Shown: one piece after another, positions 33,828 through 41,745 of the stretch
Layout: the number at the start of each line of letters is the position of its first letter
Position numbering within the stretch: position 1 is the first letter of the stretch
Assembly (NCBI GenBank): GCA_947165025.1
Contig: CAMUYQ010000005.1
Location: forward strand, 104,738 to 168,737
Length of the DNA: 64,000 nt
Reading direction: 5' to 3'
DNA from: an uncultured Lachnospiraceae bacterium
GTDB taxonomy: Bacteria; Bacillota; Clostridia; Lachnospirales; Lachnospiraceae
Program-made: the position numbers and the translations under genes
Notes under the pieces: model-generated
The model's database searches: none
The model's input: the letters and a program-made list of their open reading frames with translations, nothing else
Told to the model about the DNA's origin: nothing

Positions 33828-34478
33828 ATGGCAACTAAACGTACACTTGAGATACTTGAGATATTCAGGAAGATGTATTCGGATGAGGTAAGATGTTATC
33901 TTGATCATTCGAATGCATGGCAGCTTCTTATCGCAACGATATTAAGCGCCCAGTGTACCGATGCAAGGGTAAATATAGTTACGAAGGATCTGTTTGCAAA
34001 GTATAAGACTCTTGAGGATTTTGCCAAGGCCGATCTTTCGGAGATGGAACAGGATATCCGTCAGACGGGATTTTATCACAACAAGGCAAAGAATATCATC
34101 GCGTGTGCAAAGATGCTCGTTACCGAGTATCACGGCGAGGTTCCGAGCGATATCGATGAGCTCACAAAGCTTCCGGGTGTCGGCCGCAAGACCGCAAATG
34201 TCATAAGGGGAAATATCTACGGGATAGAGAGTATCGTTGTGGATACTCACGTCAAGAGGATCTCGAGGAGATTAAAGCTTACCGAAGAAGAAGATCCGGT
34301 AAAGATAGAATACGATCTGATGAAGGTGATACCGAAAGATCACTGGATACTGATCAACATATGGTTCATCACTTTTGGTCGTCAGTTGTGTAAGGCACAG
34401 TCTCCAAAATGTCAAGAATGTCCGCTGGCAGGATACTGTCGGGAGCAGAAGGCTCACCGTCATCGCCGGAAAGATTGA
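33828..34478 (+). CDS. nth: Endonuclease III
   Basis: A 216-residue DNA glycosylase/AP lyase that removes oxidised pyrimidines. It has the early LLIATILSAQCTDARVN helix, the helix-hairpin-helix LPGVGRKTANVI with the catalytic Lys, the catalytic Asp in VVDTHVKR, and the C-terminal 4Fe-4S loop C-x6-C-x2-C-x5-C (from CKAQSPKC). Length is normal. The last 110 nt overlap the convergent TPR-like gene. Confidence 0.95.
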   Translation: MATKRTLEILEIFRKMYSDEVRCYLDHSNAWQLLIATILSAQCTDARVNIVTKDLFAKYKTLEDFAKADLSEMEQDIRQTGFYHNKAKNIIACAKMLVTEYHGEVPSDIDELTKLPGVGRKTANVIRGNIYGIESIVVDTHVKRISRRLKLTEEEDPVKIEYDLMKVIPKDHWILINIWFITFGRQLCKAQSPKCQECPLAGYCREQKAHRHRRKD

Positions 34479-35103
34479 TCACCGAGGATGTATGTGAATC
34501 GAGGATATTCTGAAGCTTGGAAATGGTCGACTGTTTTGTGAGGGAACGGATGGAATCGGCGCTGTTTATCAGACGCTGGATCTCCACATAGAGACCCCTT
34601 TCGGCATAGATCTGTGCCAGTTCCGTATAGTTTCCGGAAATATCGGTACCGATCTTTACAGCGGCATTAAGCGTTGCAACCGCCTCATCGGTAAAACCGG
34701 CATTTTTATACTCCATGCCCAGATCATAAAGGTTTTTGCATATGGCGGTAAAATTCTGATCATATTCGGTCAGTATCGGAAGGTTAGGAGCACCGTATGT
34801 GAGCTTAAGATCTGTGTTGCTGATCCCGGTAAGATTGACGGTCTTGTTTTTGGCAAGGCGCTTTATCTCTCCTATGAGCGATGCGCATCTTTCGTTAACA
34901 GCCGGTTCCGGCATCGGGATGTCGTTGAGAGGGACTTTGATAAAATCAAGATCGTCGAGAGGTTTTTTCAGGGTGCTGTTGGCACGACGTTCTTTTTCAC
35001 GGAATCTTTTGAGCCCGTCTTCGGGTTTTGAAGAAGTGAATTTCATGAAGACGAATATGAAGCCCGCAAGCAGTACAATGGTTGTAAATAACGGTGATAT
35101 CAT
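34369..35103 (-). CDS. Membrane-anchored TPR-like protein
   Basis: A 244-residue protein with one N-terminal transmembrane helix (LFTTIVLLAGFIFVFMKF), a charged linker and a helical repeat region at about 120-205. Here NLYDLGMEYKNAGFTDEAVA and the next pair fit tetratricopeptide repeats. The tail is acidic and Pro-rich. Its function is unknown; it is probably a scaffold at the inner face of the membrane. The gene overlaps nth tail-to-tail by 110 nt, so the coding tails constrain each other. Confidence 0.65.
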   Translation of the reverse strand: MISPLFTTIVLLAGFIFVFMKFTSSKPEDGLKRFREKERRANSTLKKPLDDLDFIKVPLNDIPMPEPAVNERCASLIGEIKRLAKNKTVNLTGISNTDLKLTYGAPNLPILTEYDQNFTAICKNLYDLGMEYKNAGFTDEAVATLNAAVKIGTDISGNYTELAQIYAERGLYVEIQRLINSADSIRSLTKQSTISKLQNILDSHTSSVINLSGDDGEPSAPDSILPADILDILETVPYTTDDQK

Positions 35104-35148
35104 ATATAATTACCTAATTAATCAGTATCAAATATCGAGGAAACTGAG

Positions 35149-35256
35149 ATGATGAATTTTCGTAACAAAAAAACAAAACAGATAGTATCTGCGGTGATCA
35201 TTCTGATACTTGTTATCGCGATGATCGTTCCAACGATTTTTGCCCTTGTATCATAA
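35149..35256 (+). CDS. 35-residue single-pass membrane peptide
   Basis: An ORF below usual annotation limits. It has a basic N-terminus (MMNFRNKKTKQ), then one hydrophobic helix (IVSAVIILILVIAMIVPTIF) and a short tail. CGAGG lies just upstream of the first of two adjacent ATGs. Size and layout recall the small Firmicutes membrane peptides of the Prli42 kind, but identity is not established. It sits between the divergent TPR-like gene and the VanW gene. Confidence 0.65.
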   Translation: MMNFRNKKTKQIVSAVIILILVIAMIVPTIFALVS

Positions 35257-35283
35257 ACAAATCGTCAGGGAGTGTCAATCTCA

Positions 35284-36894
35284 ATGAGAACCGGTAAGAC
35301 GGCAAACAGAATACTGGGACTTGTTCTTGCAGTCACTGTTTTTGCGGCTTCGGATGCTGCTTCTGTCAGTGCGTCATATAACGGTGAGGATTTCTATGCG
35401 GGAGCCTCATCGCTTGTCAGAGATGCATTTGAAACTGTCAGGGGCGTATCCGGACAGAGCAATGCGGATGATTCTTTCAACATGGAGATCGAGCCGACGA
35501 TAGAAAGGGATCTTTCGGGAAATATCCTTGAAGGTATATATGTCGGAGACATCAATCTGTCGGGCAGGACATATGATGAGGCAGTAAAGGCGATCAAGGA
35601 CAAAGTAAGATCCATGTCCGGAGCAAAGATAACGCTCAATTCGATCGGAGACAATAAAGTTGAGGTTACGGCACAGCAGCTCGGGCTTGACTGGAGAGAT
35701 ACGAATATGGTGGCCGATGCGCTTTATGTCGGAAGAGGCGGCAACATGGTCGCCAGGTACAAACAGCGCAAGGACCTTGAACATGAGAAGATAGTTTATC
35801 CGCTTAAACTGGAGTTTGACAAAGATACAGTTACTGAGATAGTTACCGATCAGGGAAAGCAGTATGACATTGTGGCAAAGGATGCAACACTTTCAAAAGC
35901 CGACGGGGATTTCCATATCACCCCCGGAACAAAGGGCGAGAAGATAGATGTCAACGCATCGGTATCGCGTATCATGTCAAGTCTTGACAGTTTTAAAGGC
36001 GAAGACATGACGATCGATCTGTGTGTTATTGAGGATATCCCCAAAGCAGATGCGGAGGATCTTGAAAGGATCCATGACATAATCGGAAGCTACAAGACAA
36101 GCTTCAAGACATCAAGTGCCGACAGATCAGGGAATGTCAGAAACGGAACACATCTTGTTGACGGAACGCTTCTCATGCCCGGTGAACAGTTCTCCATGTA
36201 CAAGACGGTCAGTCCGTTTACTGAAGAAAACGGATATTTCCTTGCAGGTTCATACCTTAACGGAATGGTCGTTGAGAGTCTCGGAGGCGGAATATGCCAG
36301 GTAAGCTCAACACTGTATAATGCGGTACTTCGTGCGGAACTTCAGGTCGATGAGAGGCATAATCATTCGATGATAGTATCATATGTCGATCTGTCAAGTG
36401 ATGCGGCAATATCGGGAACGAGCAAGGATTTCAAGTTTACGAATAACAAGGATTTCCCCATCTATATCGAGGGTATCACGACAAGCGAAAAGCAGGTCGT
36501 ATTCAATATATACGGTGTTGAGGAACGCCCGTCAAACAGGACCGTGACGTTTGAGAGTGAGAAGCTTTCCGAGACGGTACCGGAAGGAGACAAGATCATA
36601 GCCGATCCGGGTGCGCCGATAGGATCCATATCCACACAGTCGGCTCATACAGGATACACAGGCAAGCTGTGGAAGATAGTGACTGTTGATGGCAAGGAAA
36701 CGGAGCGTACCGAGATCAATAAGAGTACGTATCTGCCGACACAGAGAACAGCCACCGTGGGAACCGCTACGGACAATCCTGCGGCACTGGCAATGATCCA
36801 GTCTGCTATCGCAACGGGAAGCATAGATACTGTCAAGGCGACCGTAGGTGAGCTTAATGCGGCTGCAGCGGCCGCAGCGGCATTGGGAATGTAG
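35284..36894 (+). CDS. VanW family protein with PG_binding_4 and G5-like domains
   Basis: A 536-residue exported protein. A signal-like N-terminus (GKTANRILGLVLAVTVFAAS) is followed by a PG_binding_4 region (about 70-240), the VanW domain (PGEQFSMYKTVSPF and ESLGGGICQVSSTLYNAVL) and a G5-like beta region near 430-490. The tail is Ala-rich. VanW proteins are widespread in clostridia and act at the cell wall, but their reaction is unknown. AGGGAG lies upstream of ATG 35284, which is preferred over the GTG at 35272. It is followed 16 nt later by the HypE-like gene. Confidence 0.85.
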   Translation: MRTGKTANRILGLVLAVTVFAASDAASVSASYNGEDFYAGASSLVRDAFETVRGVSGQSNADDSFNMEIEPTIERDLSGNILEGIYVGDINLSGRTYDEAVKAIKDKVRSMSGAKITLNSIGDNKVEVTAQQLGLDWRDTNMVADALYVGRGGNMVARYKQRKDLEHEKIVYPLKLEFDKDTVTEIVTDQGKQYDIVAKDATLSKADGDFHITPGTKGEKIDVNASVSRIMSSLDSFKGEDMTIDLCVIEDIPKADAEDLERIHDIIGSYKTSFKTSSADRSGNVRNGTHLVDGTLLMPGEQFSMYKTVSPFTEENGYFLAGSYLNGMVVESLGGGICQVSSTLYNAVLRAELQVDERHNHSMIVSYVDLSSDAAISGTSKDFKFTNNKDFPIYIEGITTSEKQVVFNIYGVEERPSNRTVTFESEKLSETVPEGDKIIADPGAPIGSISTQSAHTGYTGKLWKIVTVDGKETERTEINKSTYLPTQRTATVGTATDNPAALAMIQSAIATGSIDTVKATVGELNAAAAAAAALGM

Positions 36895-36910
36895 AAGCAC
36901 TAAAGACCAT

Positions 36911-37915
36911 ATGTTACAGATAGGAAAAGTACCTGAATCGGTACTTAAAAGATCCATAATCAAGCAGATAAAGACAAAGCGTGATGAGATCGTTGTCGGA
37001 GCCGGGGTCGGTGAAGACTGTGCGGCGATCAAACTTGCCGACGATGAGATCTTCGTTACCTCGACAGATCCGATAACCGGAACGAGTCATGATATAGGGG
37101 CTCTGGCAGTTCATGTGACGGCAAACGACATAGCTTCTTCAGGTGCCGAAGTTATCGGGATCATGCTTTCGGTCCTGCTGCCCGAAGGAACTGATGAGCA
37201 GGAGCTCAAAACTATCATGCAGCAGGCAGAGGAGGTATGTGCCGATCTGAATATCCAGACGGTCGGCGGACATACCGAAGTGACTTCTGTCGTCAACCAG
37301 ACAGTGATAACCGCCACAGGCATAGGAAAGGTCAGAAAGGACCGTCTTGTTAAAACCTCAGGTGCGCGTCCGGGTGATGACGTTGTCGTAACAAAATGGA
37401 TCGGACTTGAAGGAACGAGCATAATCGCAAAGGAAAAGGAAGAACTGCTCTCAGGCAGGCTCTCGCCTTCTTTCATAGAAGAAGCAAAGGGATTTTCGAA
37501 GTATCTGTCGGTCGTAAAGGACGCCGCGATCGCCACATCGGTCGGTGTTTCGGCAATGCATGACGTTACGGAGGGCGGCATATTCGGAGCACTTTGGGAG
37601 ATAGCAGAAGCGAGCAGATGCGGTCTTGAGATCAGGCTTCTGGATATACCGGTCAAACAGGAAACTGTTGAGATATGCGAAGAATTCGGTATCAATCCGT
37701 ACTGTCTCATATCAAGCGGATCGATGCTGATAACGGCACCGAACGGTCTTGATATCGTAAGGGAACTTGAAAAAGCCGGCATCAATGCCGCAGTTATAGG
37801 AAAAGTAGTATCGGGAAATGACAGGGTGGTCATCAACGGAGATGAAAAGAGATTCCTTGAGCCGCCCGGATCGGACGAACTGTACAGGATTTACGGAGGG
37901 GAACAGGATGCGTGA
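36911..37915 (+). CDS. AIR synthase/HypE-like ATP-binding protein
   Basis: A 334-residue member of the PurM/HypE/SelD superfamily. Motifs include VGEDCAAIKL and STDPITG in the N-terminal half, HVTANDIASSGAEVIG, GGHTEVT and the C-terminal MHDVTEGGIFGALWE. HypE proper ends in a Pro-Arg-x-Cys tail that is carbamoylated; this protein ends GGEQDA, so it is not a hydrogenase maturase in that sense. Its substrate is unknown. It overlaps the Lrp-type regulator by 8 nt, and a PLP aminotransferase follows, forming a three-gene operon. The ribosome site is weak. Confidence 0.83.
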   Translation: MLQIGKVPESVLKRSIIKQIKTKRDEIVVGAGVGEDCAAIKLADDEIFVTSTDPITGTSHDIGALAVHVTANDIASSGAEVIGIMLSVLLPEGTDEQELKTIMQQAEEVCADLNIQTVGGHTEVTSVVNQTVITATGIGKVRKDRLVKTSGARPGDDVVVTKWIGLEGTSIIAKEKEELLSGRLSPSFIEEAKGFSKYLSVVKDAAIATSVGVSAMHDVTEGGIFGALWEIAEASRCGLEIRLLDIPVKQETVEICEEFGINPYCLISSGSMLITAPNGLDIVRELEKAGINAAVIGKVVSGNDRVVINGDEKRFLEPPGSDELYRIYGGEQDA

Positions 37916-38390
37916 AGAGATTCTTAATTTCATCGAGAAGAACAGCAGGGTCGATCTTAAGGAAGTGGCTGTCTGCCTCGGAATGACCGAGATAGATGTT
38001 GCCAACGAACTTGCGGCAATGGAGAGTGAAGGTATCATTTGCGGATATCATACTCTCATCGACTGGGACAAGGTTACCGAGGAGCGAATACATGCTCTCA
38101 TAGAGGTAAGAGTCACACCTCAGCGCGGAAAAGGATTTGATGAGATCGCGGAAAGGATATACAAGTATCCGGAAGTCAATTCGACATATCTTATAAGCGG
38201 CGGATACGATCTGCTCGTTTTCATGGAAGGCAAGACTCTGCGCGAGATTTCATCATTCGTGTCACAGAAGCTTTCAACGCTTGATTCGGTCATCAGTACG
38301 ACAACACATTTCGTACTTCGCAAGTACAAAGACAACGGAGTGATTTTCAATAAAAAGAGCGAAGATGAAAGGATGATCATGACGTTATGA
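37908..38390 (+). CDS. Lrp/AsnC family transcriptional regulator
   Basis: A 160-residue regulator. The N-terminal winged helix (ILNFIEKNSRVDLKEVAVCL) is followed by the C-terminal RAM ligand domain (ALIEVRVTPQRGKGFDEIAERIYKYPE). AGGGG before ATG 37908 marks the start within the end of the HypE-like gene. Lrp proteins sense amino acids and often regulate adjacent amino-acid genes, which fits the aminotransferase that overlaps its stop. Feedback on this operon is inferred, not shown. Confidence 0.88.
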   Translation: MREEILNFIEKNSRVDLKEVAVCLGMTEIDVANELAAMESEGIICGYHTLIDWDKVTEERIHALIEVRVTPQRGKGFDEIAERIYKYPEVNSTYLISGGYDLLVFMEGKTLREISSFVSQKLSTLDSVISTTTHFVLRKYKDNGVIFNKKSEDERMIMTL

Positions 38391-39556
38391 GAAATCCTCT
38401 GTCACAGACAATCGTAAGCATTAAGCCTTCGGGTATCAGAAAGTTTTTTGATATTGCAAGTGAGAGAAAGGATACGATCTCTCTCGGTGTCGGTGAGCCT
38501 GATTTTGACACGCCGTGGCACATCAGGGATGAGGGTATCTATTCTCTTGAGAAAGGTAAGACATTCTACACGTCCAATTCGGGTCTTATCGAGCTTCGCG
38601 AAGAGATATCAAAATATTACCGGAGACGCTTCAATATATCGTATGATCCCAGAAAGGAAGTGATCATCACGGTCGGAGGTTCCGAAGCGATAGATATCGC
38701 GCTCCGTGCAATGATCGATCCCGGAGATGAAGTCATCATTCCCCAGCCGAGTTACGTTTCGTATGAGCCCTGTGCGATACTTGCCGGAGCTAAACCTGTC
38801 ATCATCGAATTAAAGAACGAGGATGATTTTCGACTGACGGCGCAGGAACTTCTCGATGCCGTTACGGATAAGACAAAGATACTGATCCTTCCGTTCCCTA
38901 ACAATCCGACAGGTGCGATCATGGAGAAAGAGGATCTTGAGAAGATCGCAAAGATCTGTATAGAGAAGGACATATTCGTTCTGTCTGATGAGATATATGC
39001 TGAGCTGACGTTCAAGAACGATCACGTATCGATAGCATCCATTCCCGGTATGAAGGAGAGGACTATAGTAATAAACGGATTCTCCAAGGCATATGCGATG
39101 ACCGGATGGAGACTCGGTTATGCGATGGGTCCCGAGGAGATCATCACTCAGATGACGAAGATACATCAGTTTGCTATCATGTGTGCACCGACAACGAGCC
39201 AGTATGCGGCTGTCGAGGCGCTCAGAAACGGTGATGACGATGTCAGGATGATGAAAAAATCATATGACCAGAGAAGGAAGTTTCTGATGAACGCATTTCA
39301 TGAGATGGGTCTTCCGTGCTTTGAGCCGTTCGGAGCATTTTATGTATTTCCTGACATAAGGGAATTCAGGATGACAAGTGAGGAGTTTGCATTTGCTCTT
39401 CTTGATGCACAGAATATCGCGGTCGTTCCGGGTACCGCCTTCGGAGACAGCGGAGAGGGCTTCCTGAGGATATCTTATGCATACTCGATAGAAAAACTGA
39501 GAACGGCAATGGAGAGGATCGCACTCTTCATCGGGGAACTCAGAAATGGAAAATAA
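38387..39556 (+). CDS. PLP-dependent class I/II aminotransferase (PatA/AspC-like)
   Basis: A 389-residue fold-type I aminotransferase. It has the N-terminal SLGVGEPDFDTPWHI, PNNPTGAIM, a YAELTF segment, and the PLP-binding Lys in NGFSKAYAMTGWRLGY. It starts in an ATGA overlap with the Lrp gene. Its likely substrates are aromatic or aspartate-type amino acids. Co-transcription with a HypE-like ATP-binding protein is unusual for amino-acid catabolism. A terminator hairpin follows. Confidence 0.9.
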   Translation: MRNPLSQTIVSIKPSGIRKFFDIASERKDTISLGVGEPDFDTPWHIRDEGIYSLEKGKTFYTSNSGLIELREEISKYYRRRFNISYDPRKEVIITVGGSEAIDIALRAMIDPGDEVIIPQPSYVSYEPCAILAGAKPVIIELKNEDDFRLTAQELLDAVTDKTKILILPFPNNPTGAIMEKEDLEKIAKICIEKDIFVLSDEIYAELTFKNDHVSIASIPGMKERTIVINGFSKAYAMTGWRLGYAMGPEEIITQMTKIHQFAIMCAPTTSQYAAVEALRNGDDDVRMMKKSYDQRRKFLMNAFHEMGLPCFEPFGAFYVFPDIREFRMTSEEFAFALLDAQNIAVVPGTAFGDSGEGFLRISYAYSIEKLRTAMERIALFIGELRNGK

Positions 39557-39580
39557 AATCGGTAATGACCGGAAATAAAA

Positions 39581-39607
39581 AGCGGATGGCGTCAATCGTC
39601 ATCCGCT
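39581..39607. terminator. Bidirectional terminator between convergent genes
   Basis: AGCGGATGGCG and CGTCATCCGCT form an 11-bp stem with one G-U pair. A run of A lies on the left and ATATTTTT follows on the right, so it can stop the aminotransferase operon and the opposing two-component operon. It overlaps the last codons of the kinase gene. Confidence 0.8.
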
Positions 39608-41025
39608 ATATTTTTGGATCTGGGAAGTGTGAATATGAACTCGGTCCCGACGTCCACGGTTGAAATAACGTTTATGTTTTCGTGATGTGCGTTTATAATT
39701 TCTTTAACTATCGACAGTCCAAGACCGGTTCCCTTCTTGTCCTTTCCTCTCGACAGATCGGTCTTGTAAAACCTGTCGAATATCTGCTTTAAGTTATCCT
39801 TCGGAATACCGATCCCCGAGTCTTTTACAGATACGAATATCGTCTCGTTCTTTTCGCTCGTCTCAAGCTTAATCACGGAATCGGGTTTGCTGAACTTGAT
39901 GGCATTGTCTATGAGGTTGTAAAGAACCTGCTCGATCTTGCCCTTGTCCGCCGATACGAACAGAGTCTCGCCGTTCAATACGAGATTGAACGATATATGT
40001 TTGTTCTTGCACGTGCCTTCAAATGTTGCAGCGGTGTTCTTTATCGTTCTGTTTATGTCAAAATCGGTTATGTCGAGATTCATCCCGGTTATGTTCAGGT
40101 TGTTCAGTGTCAGCAGATTGTTTGTAAGCTTCGTCAGCCTCTCGGTCTCGTTCTTTACGATCTTCAGATATTTCTCGTGCTGCTCCGGAGGGATCGTGCC
40201 GTCCGCCATTGCTTCAAGATAGCCCTTCATCGATGTGAGCGGCGAGCGAAAATCATGTGACACGTTTGCTATGAACTTCTTCTGGTCGTCCTCGAAGTGG
40301 GAAAGTTTGTCCGCCATATATGTCAGGCTGTCCGCAAGATAACCCATCTCATCGTTTGAATCAACGTCGATGGGATATGTGAAATCACCCTCGGCATACG
40401 CCTCGGTTGCCTTTGTAATCTTTCTGAGCGGGAAGTAGACAATGTCGGTGAACACGATCAGGATGAACGTTGACAGCACGAAGACAACGGCTATTGTTGC
40501 AAGGATTATGAGGTTCAGATCGTTCCTCTGTTCACGTATCCTCTGAAGAGGAGCATGGACGACGACATAGCCTTTTACATTGTAGTTGTATGTGATCGGG
40601 GAGAGTACCGAGAGCATCTCTTCTGAGAAGTGGCCGTAAAAATCTCCTTCGCGGTAGAAGTTTTTGCTTGTGACATCCTCAAGAAATCCGTTGACCGAAA
40701 ACGATGAACTTCCGTGACCTGAGGCTCCGGAATTATATATGACTTCACCATCGGTGTTCATTATCCATATCGTAAGGGACGAAAAATCACCGGCGGCCTT
40801 GAGCTGTTTTTTTACATCTTCCGTTGAAAGCGAGTCGTCATAGAAGTATGCGGCATATGTGTTTGAGATCTCGTTGGCGGATCTGTACATATCGGTTGCC
40901 TTCTGTTTGACGAGAAAGTTGTATGTGATAGGAGATGTTATCGTCAGAACAACGGTAACACACAGTGCTGCAAAGCAGACGTACGCAAGTATGAATTTAT
41001 AATACAACTTGCGGTTTTTTTTCAT
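39592..41025 (-). CDS. Membrane sensor histidine kinase
   Basis: A 477-residue kinase. TM1 is at about 8-32, the extracytoplasmic sensor covers ~35-165, TM2 ~170-195, and HAMP follows. The HisKA domain has the phospho-acceptor in FIANVSHDFRSPLTSMKGYL, and the ATPase domain has NLIDNAIKFS, DSGIGIP and GTGLGLSI. All catalytic boxes are present. It follows its response regulator by 2 nt in one operon. It probably senses an envelope signal; the ligand is unknown. Confidence 0.93.
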   Translation of the reverse strand: MKKNRKLYYKFILAYVCFAALCVTVVLTITSPITYNFLVKQKATDMYRSANEISNTYAAYFYDDSLSTEDVKKQLKAAGDFSSLTIWIMNTDGEVIYNSGASGHGSSSFSVNGFLEDVTSKNFYREGDFYGHFSEEMLSVLSPITYNYNVKGYVVVHAPLQRIREQRNDLNLIILATIAVVFVLSTFILIVFTDIVYFPLRKITKATEAYAEGDFTYPIDVDSNDEMGYLADSLTYMADKLSHFEDDQKKFIANVSHDFRSPLTSMKGYLEAMADGTIPPEQHEKYLKIVKNETERLTKLTNNLLTLNNLNITGMNLDITDFDINRTIKNTAATFEGTCKNKHISFNLVLNGETLFVSADKGKIEQVLYNLIDNAIKFSKPDSVIKLETSEKNETIFVSVKDSGIGIPKDNLKQIFDRFYKTDLSRGKDKKGTGLGLSIVKEIINAHHENINVISTVDVGTEFIFTLPRSKNIADDD

Positions 41026-41027
41026 AC

Positions 41028-41726
41028 TTAACGGGCCTCGAATTTATATCCCACACCCCATACCGTATGGAGTCTCCAGGACTGATGATCATTTATCTTT
41101 TCACGCAGACGTTTGATATGGACATCGACCGTTCTTGTATCTCCGGCATACTCATATCCCCAGATGTGATCGAGAAGCTGCTCTCTCGTAAACACCTGAT
41201 TGGGCTGTGAAGCGAGGAAGAACAGAAGCTCAATCTCCTTCGGAGGCATGTCAAGGTACTGCCCGTTATACAGGACGGAATAGTCGTTGAGACTTATGAT
41301 AAGATCCGGATACTCAACAACTTTTGTATCTGATGTCGGAGCAGGTGTATTAGTGTGCGAGCATCTTCTTAGAACAGCTTTGACCCTTGCGACAAGTTCT
41401 TTGGAATCAAAAGGTTTTTCCATGTAATCATCCGCCCCAAGCTCAAGCCCGAGAACTTTGTCAAACACTTCACCTTTTGCGGAAAGCATTATTATCGGCG
41501 TGGGATTTTTGGATCTTATCTCCCTGCAGACCTGGTATCCGTCTATTCCGGGAAGCATCAGATCGAGAAGTATCAGGTTAGGCTCATACGTCTCATAGAC
41601 CGAAAGCGCGGATTCACCGTCGTTTACGATCTTTGTATCAAAACATTCCTTTGCAAGATAAAGAGCGATAAGCTCTGCGATGTTCTCATCGTCATCCACT
41701 ATCAGGATCTTCTGTTTTCCTGCCAT
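41028..41726 (-). CDS. OmpR/PhoB family response regulator
   Basis: A 232-residue regulator. The receiver domain has the acidic pocket in LIVDDDENIAEL, the phospho-acceptor Asp in LILLDLMLPGIDGY and the conserved Lys in DYMEKPFDSKEL. The C-terminal winged helix has LLFFLASQPNQVFTREQLLD and VDVHIKRLREKI. It lies between mutS2 (19 nt upstream) and its kinase (2 nt downstream), so the three genes are probably co-transcribed. Confidence 0.94.
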   Translation of the reverse strand: MAGKQKILIVDDDENIAELIALYLAKECFDTKIVNDGESALSVYETYEPNLILLDLMLPGIDGYQVCREIRSKNPTPIIMLSAKGEVFDKVLGLELGADDYMEKPFDSKELVARVKAVLRRCSHTNTPAPTSDTKVVEYPDLIISLNDYSVLYNGQYLDMPPKEIELLFFLASQPNQVFTREQLLDHIWGYEYAGDTRTVDVHIKRLREKINDHQSWRLHTVWGVGYKFEAR

Positions 41727-41745
41727 GACAATACTCCTTTGTTGT

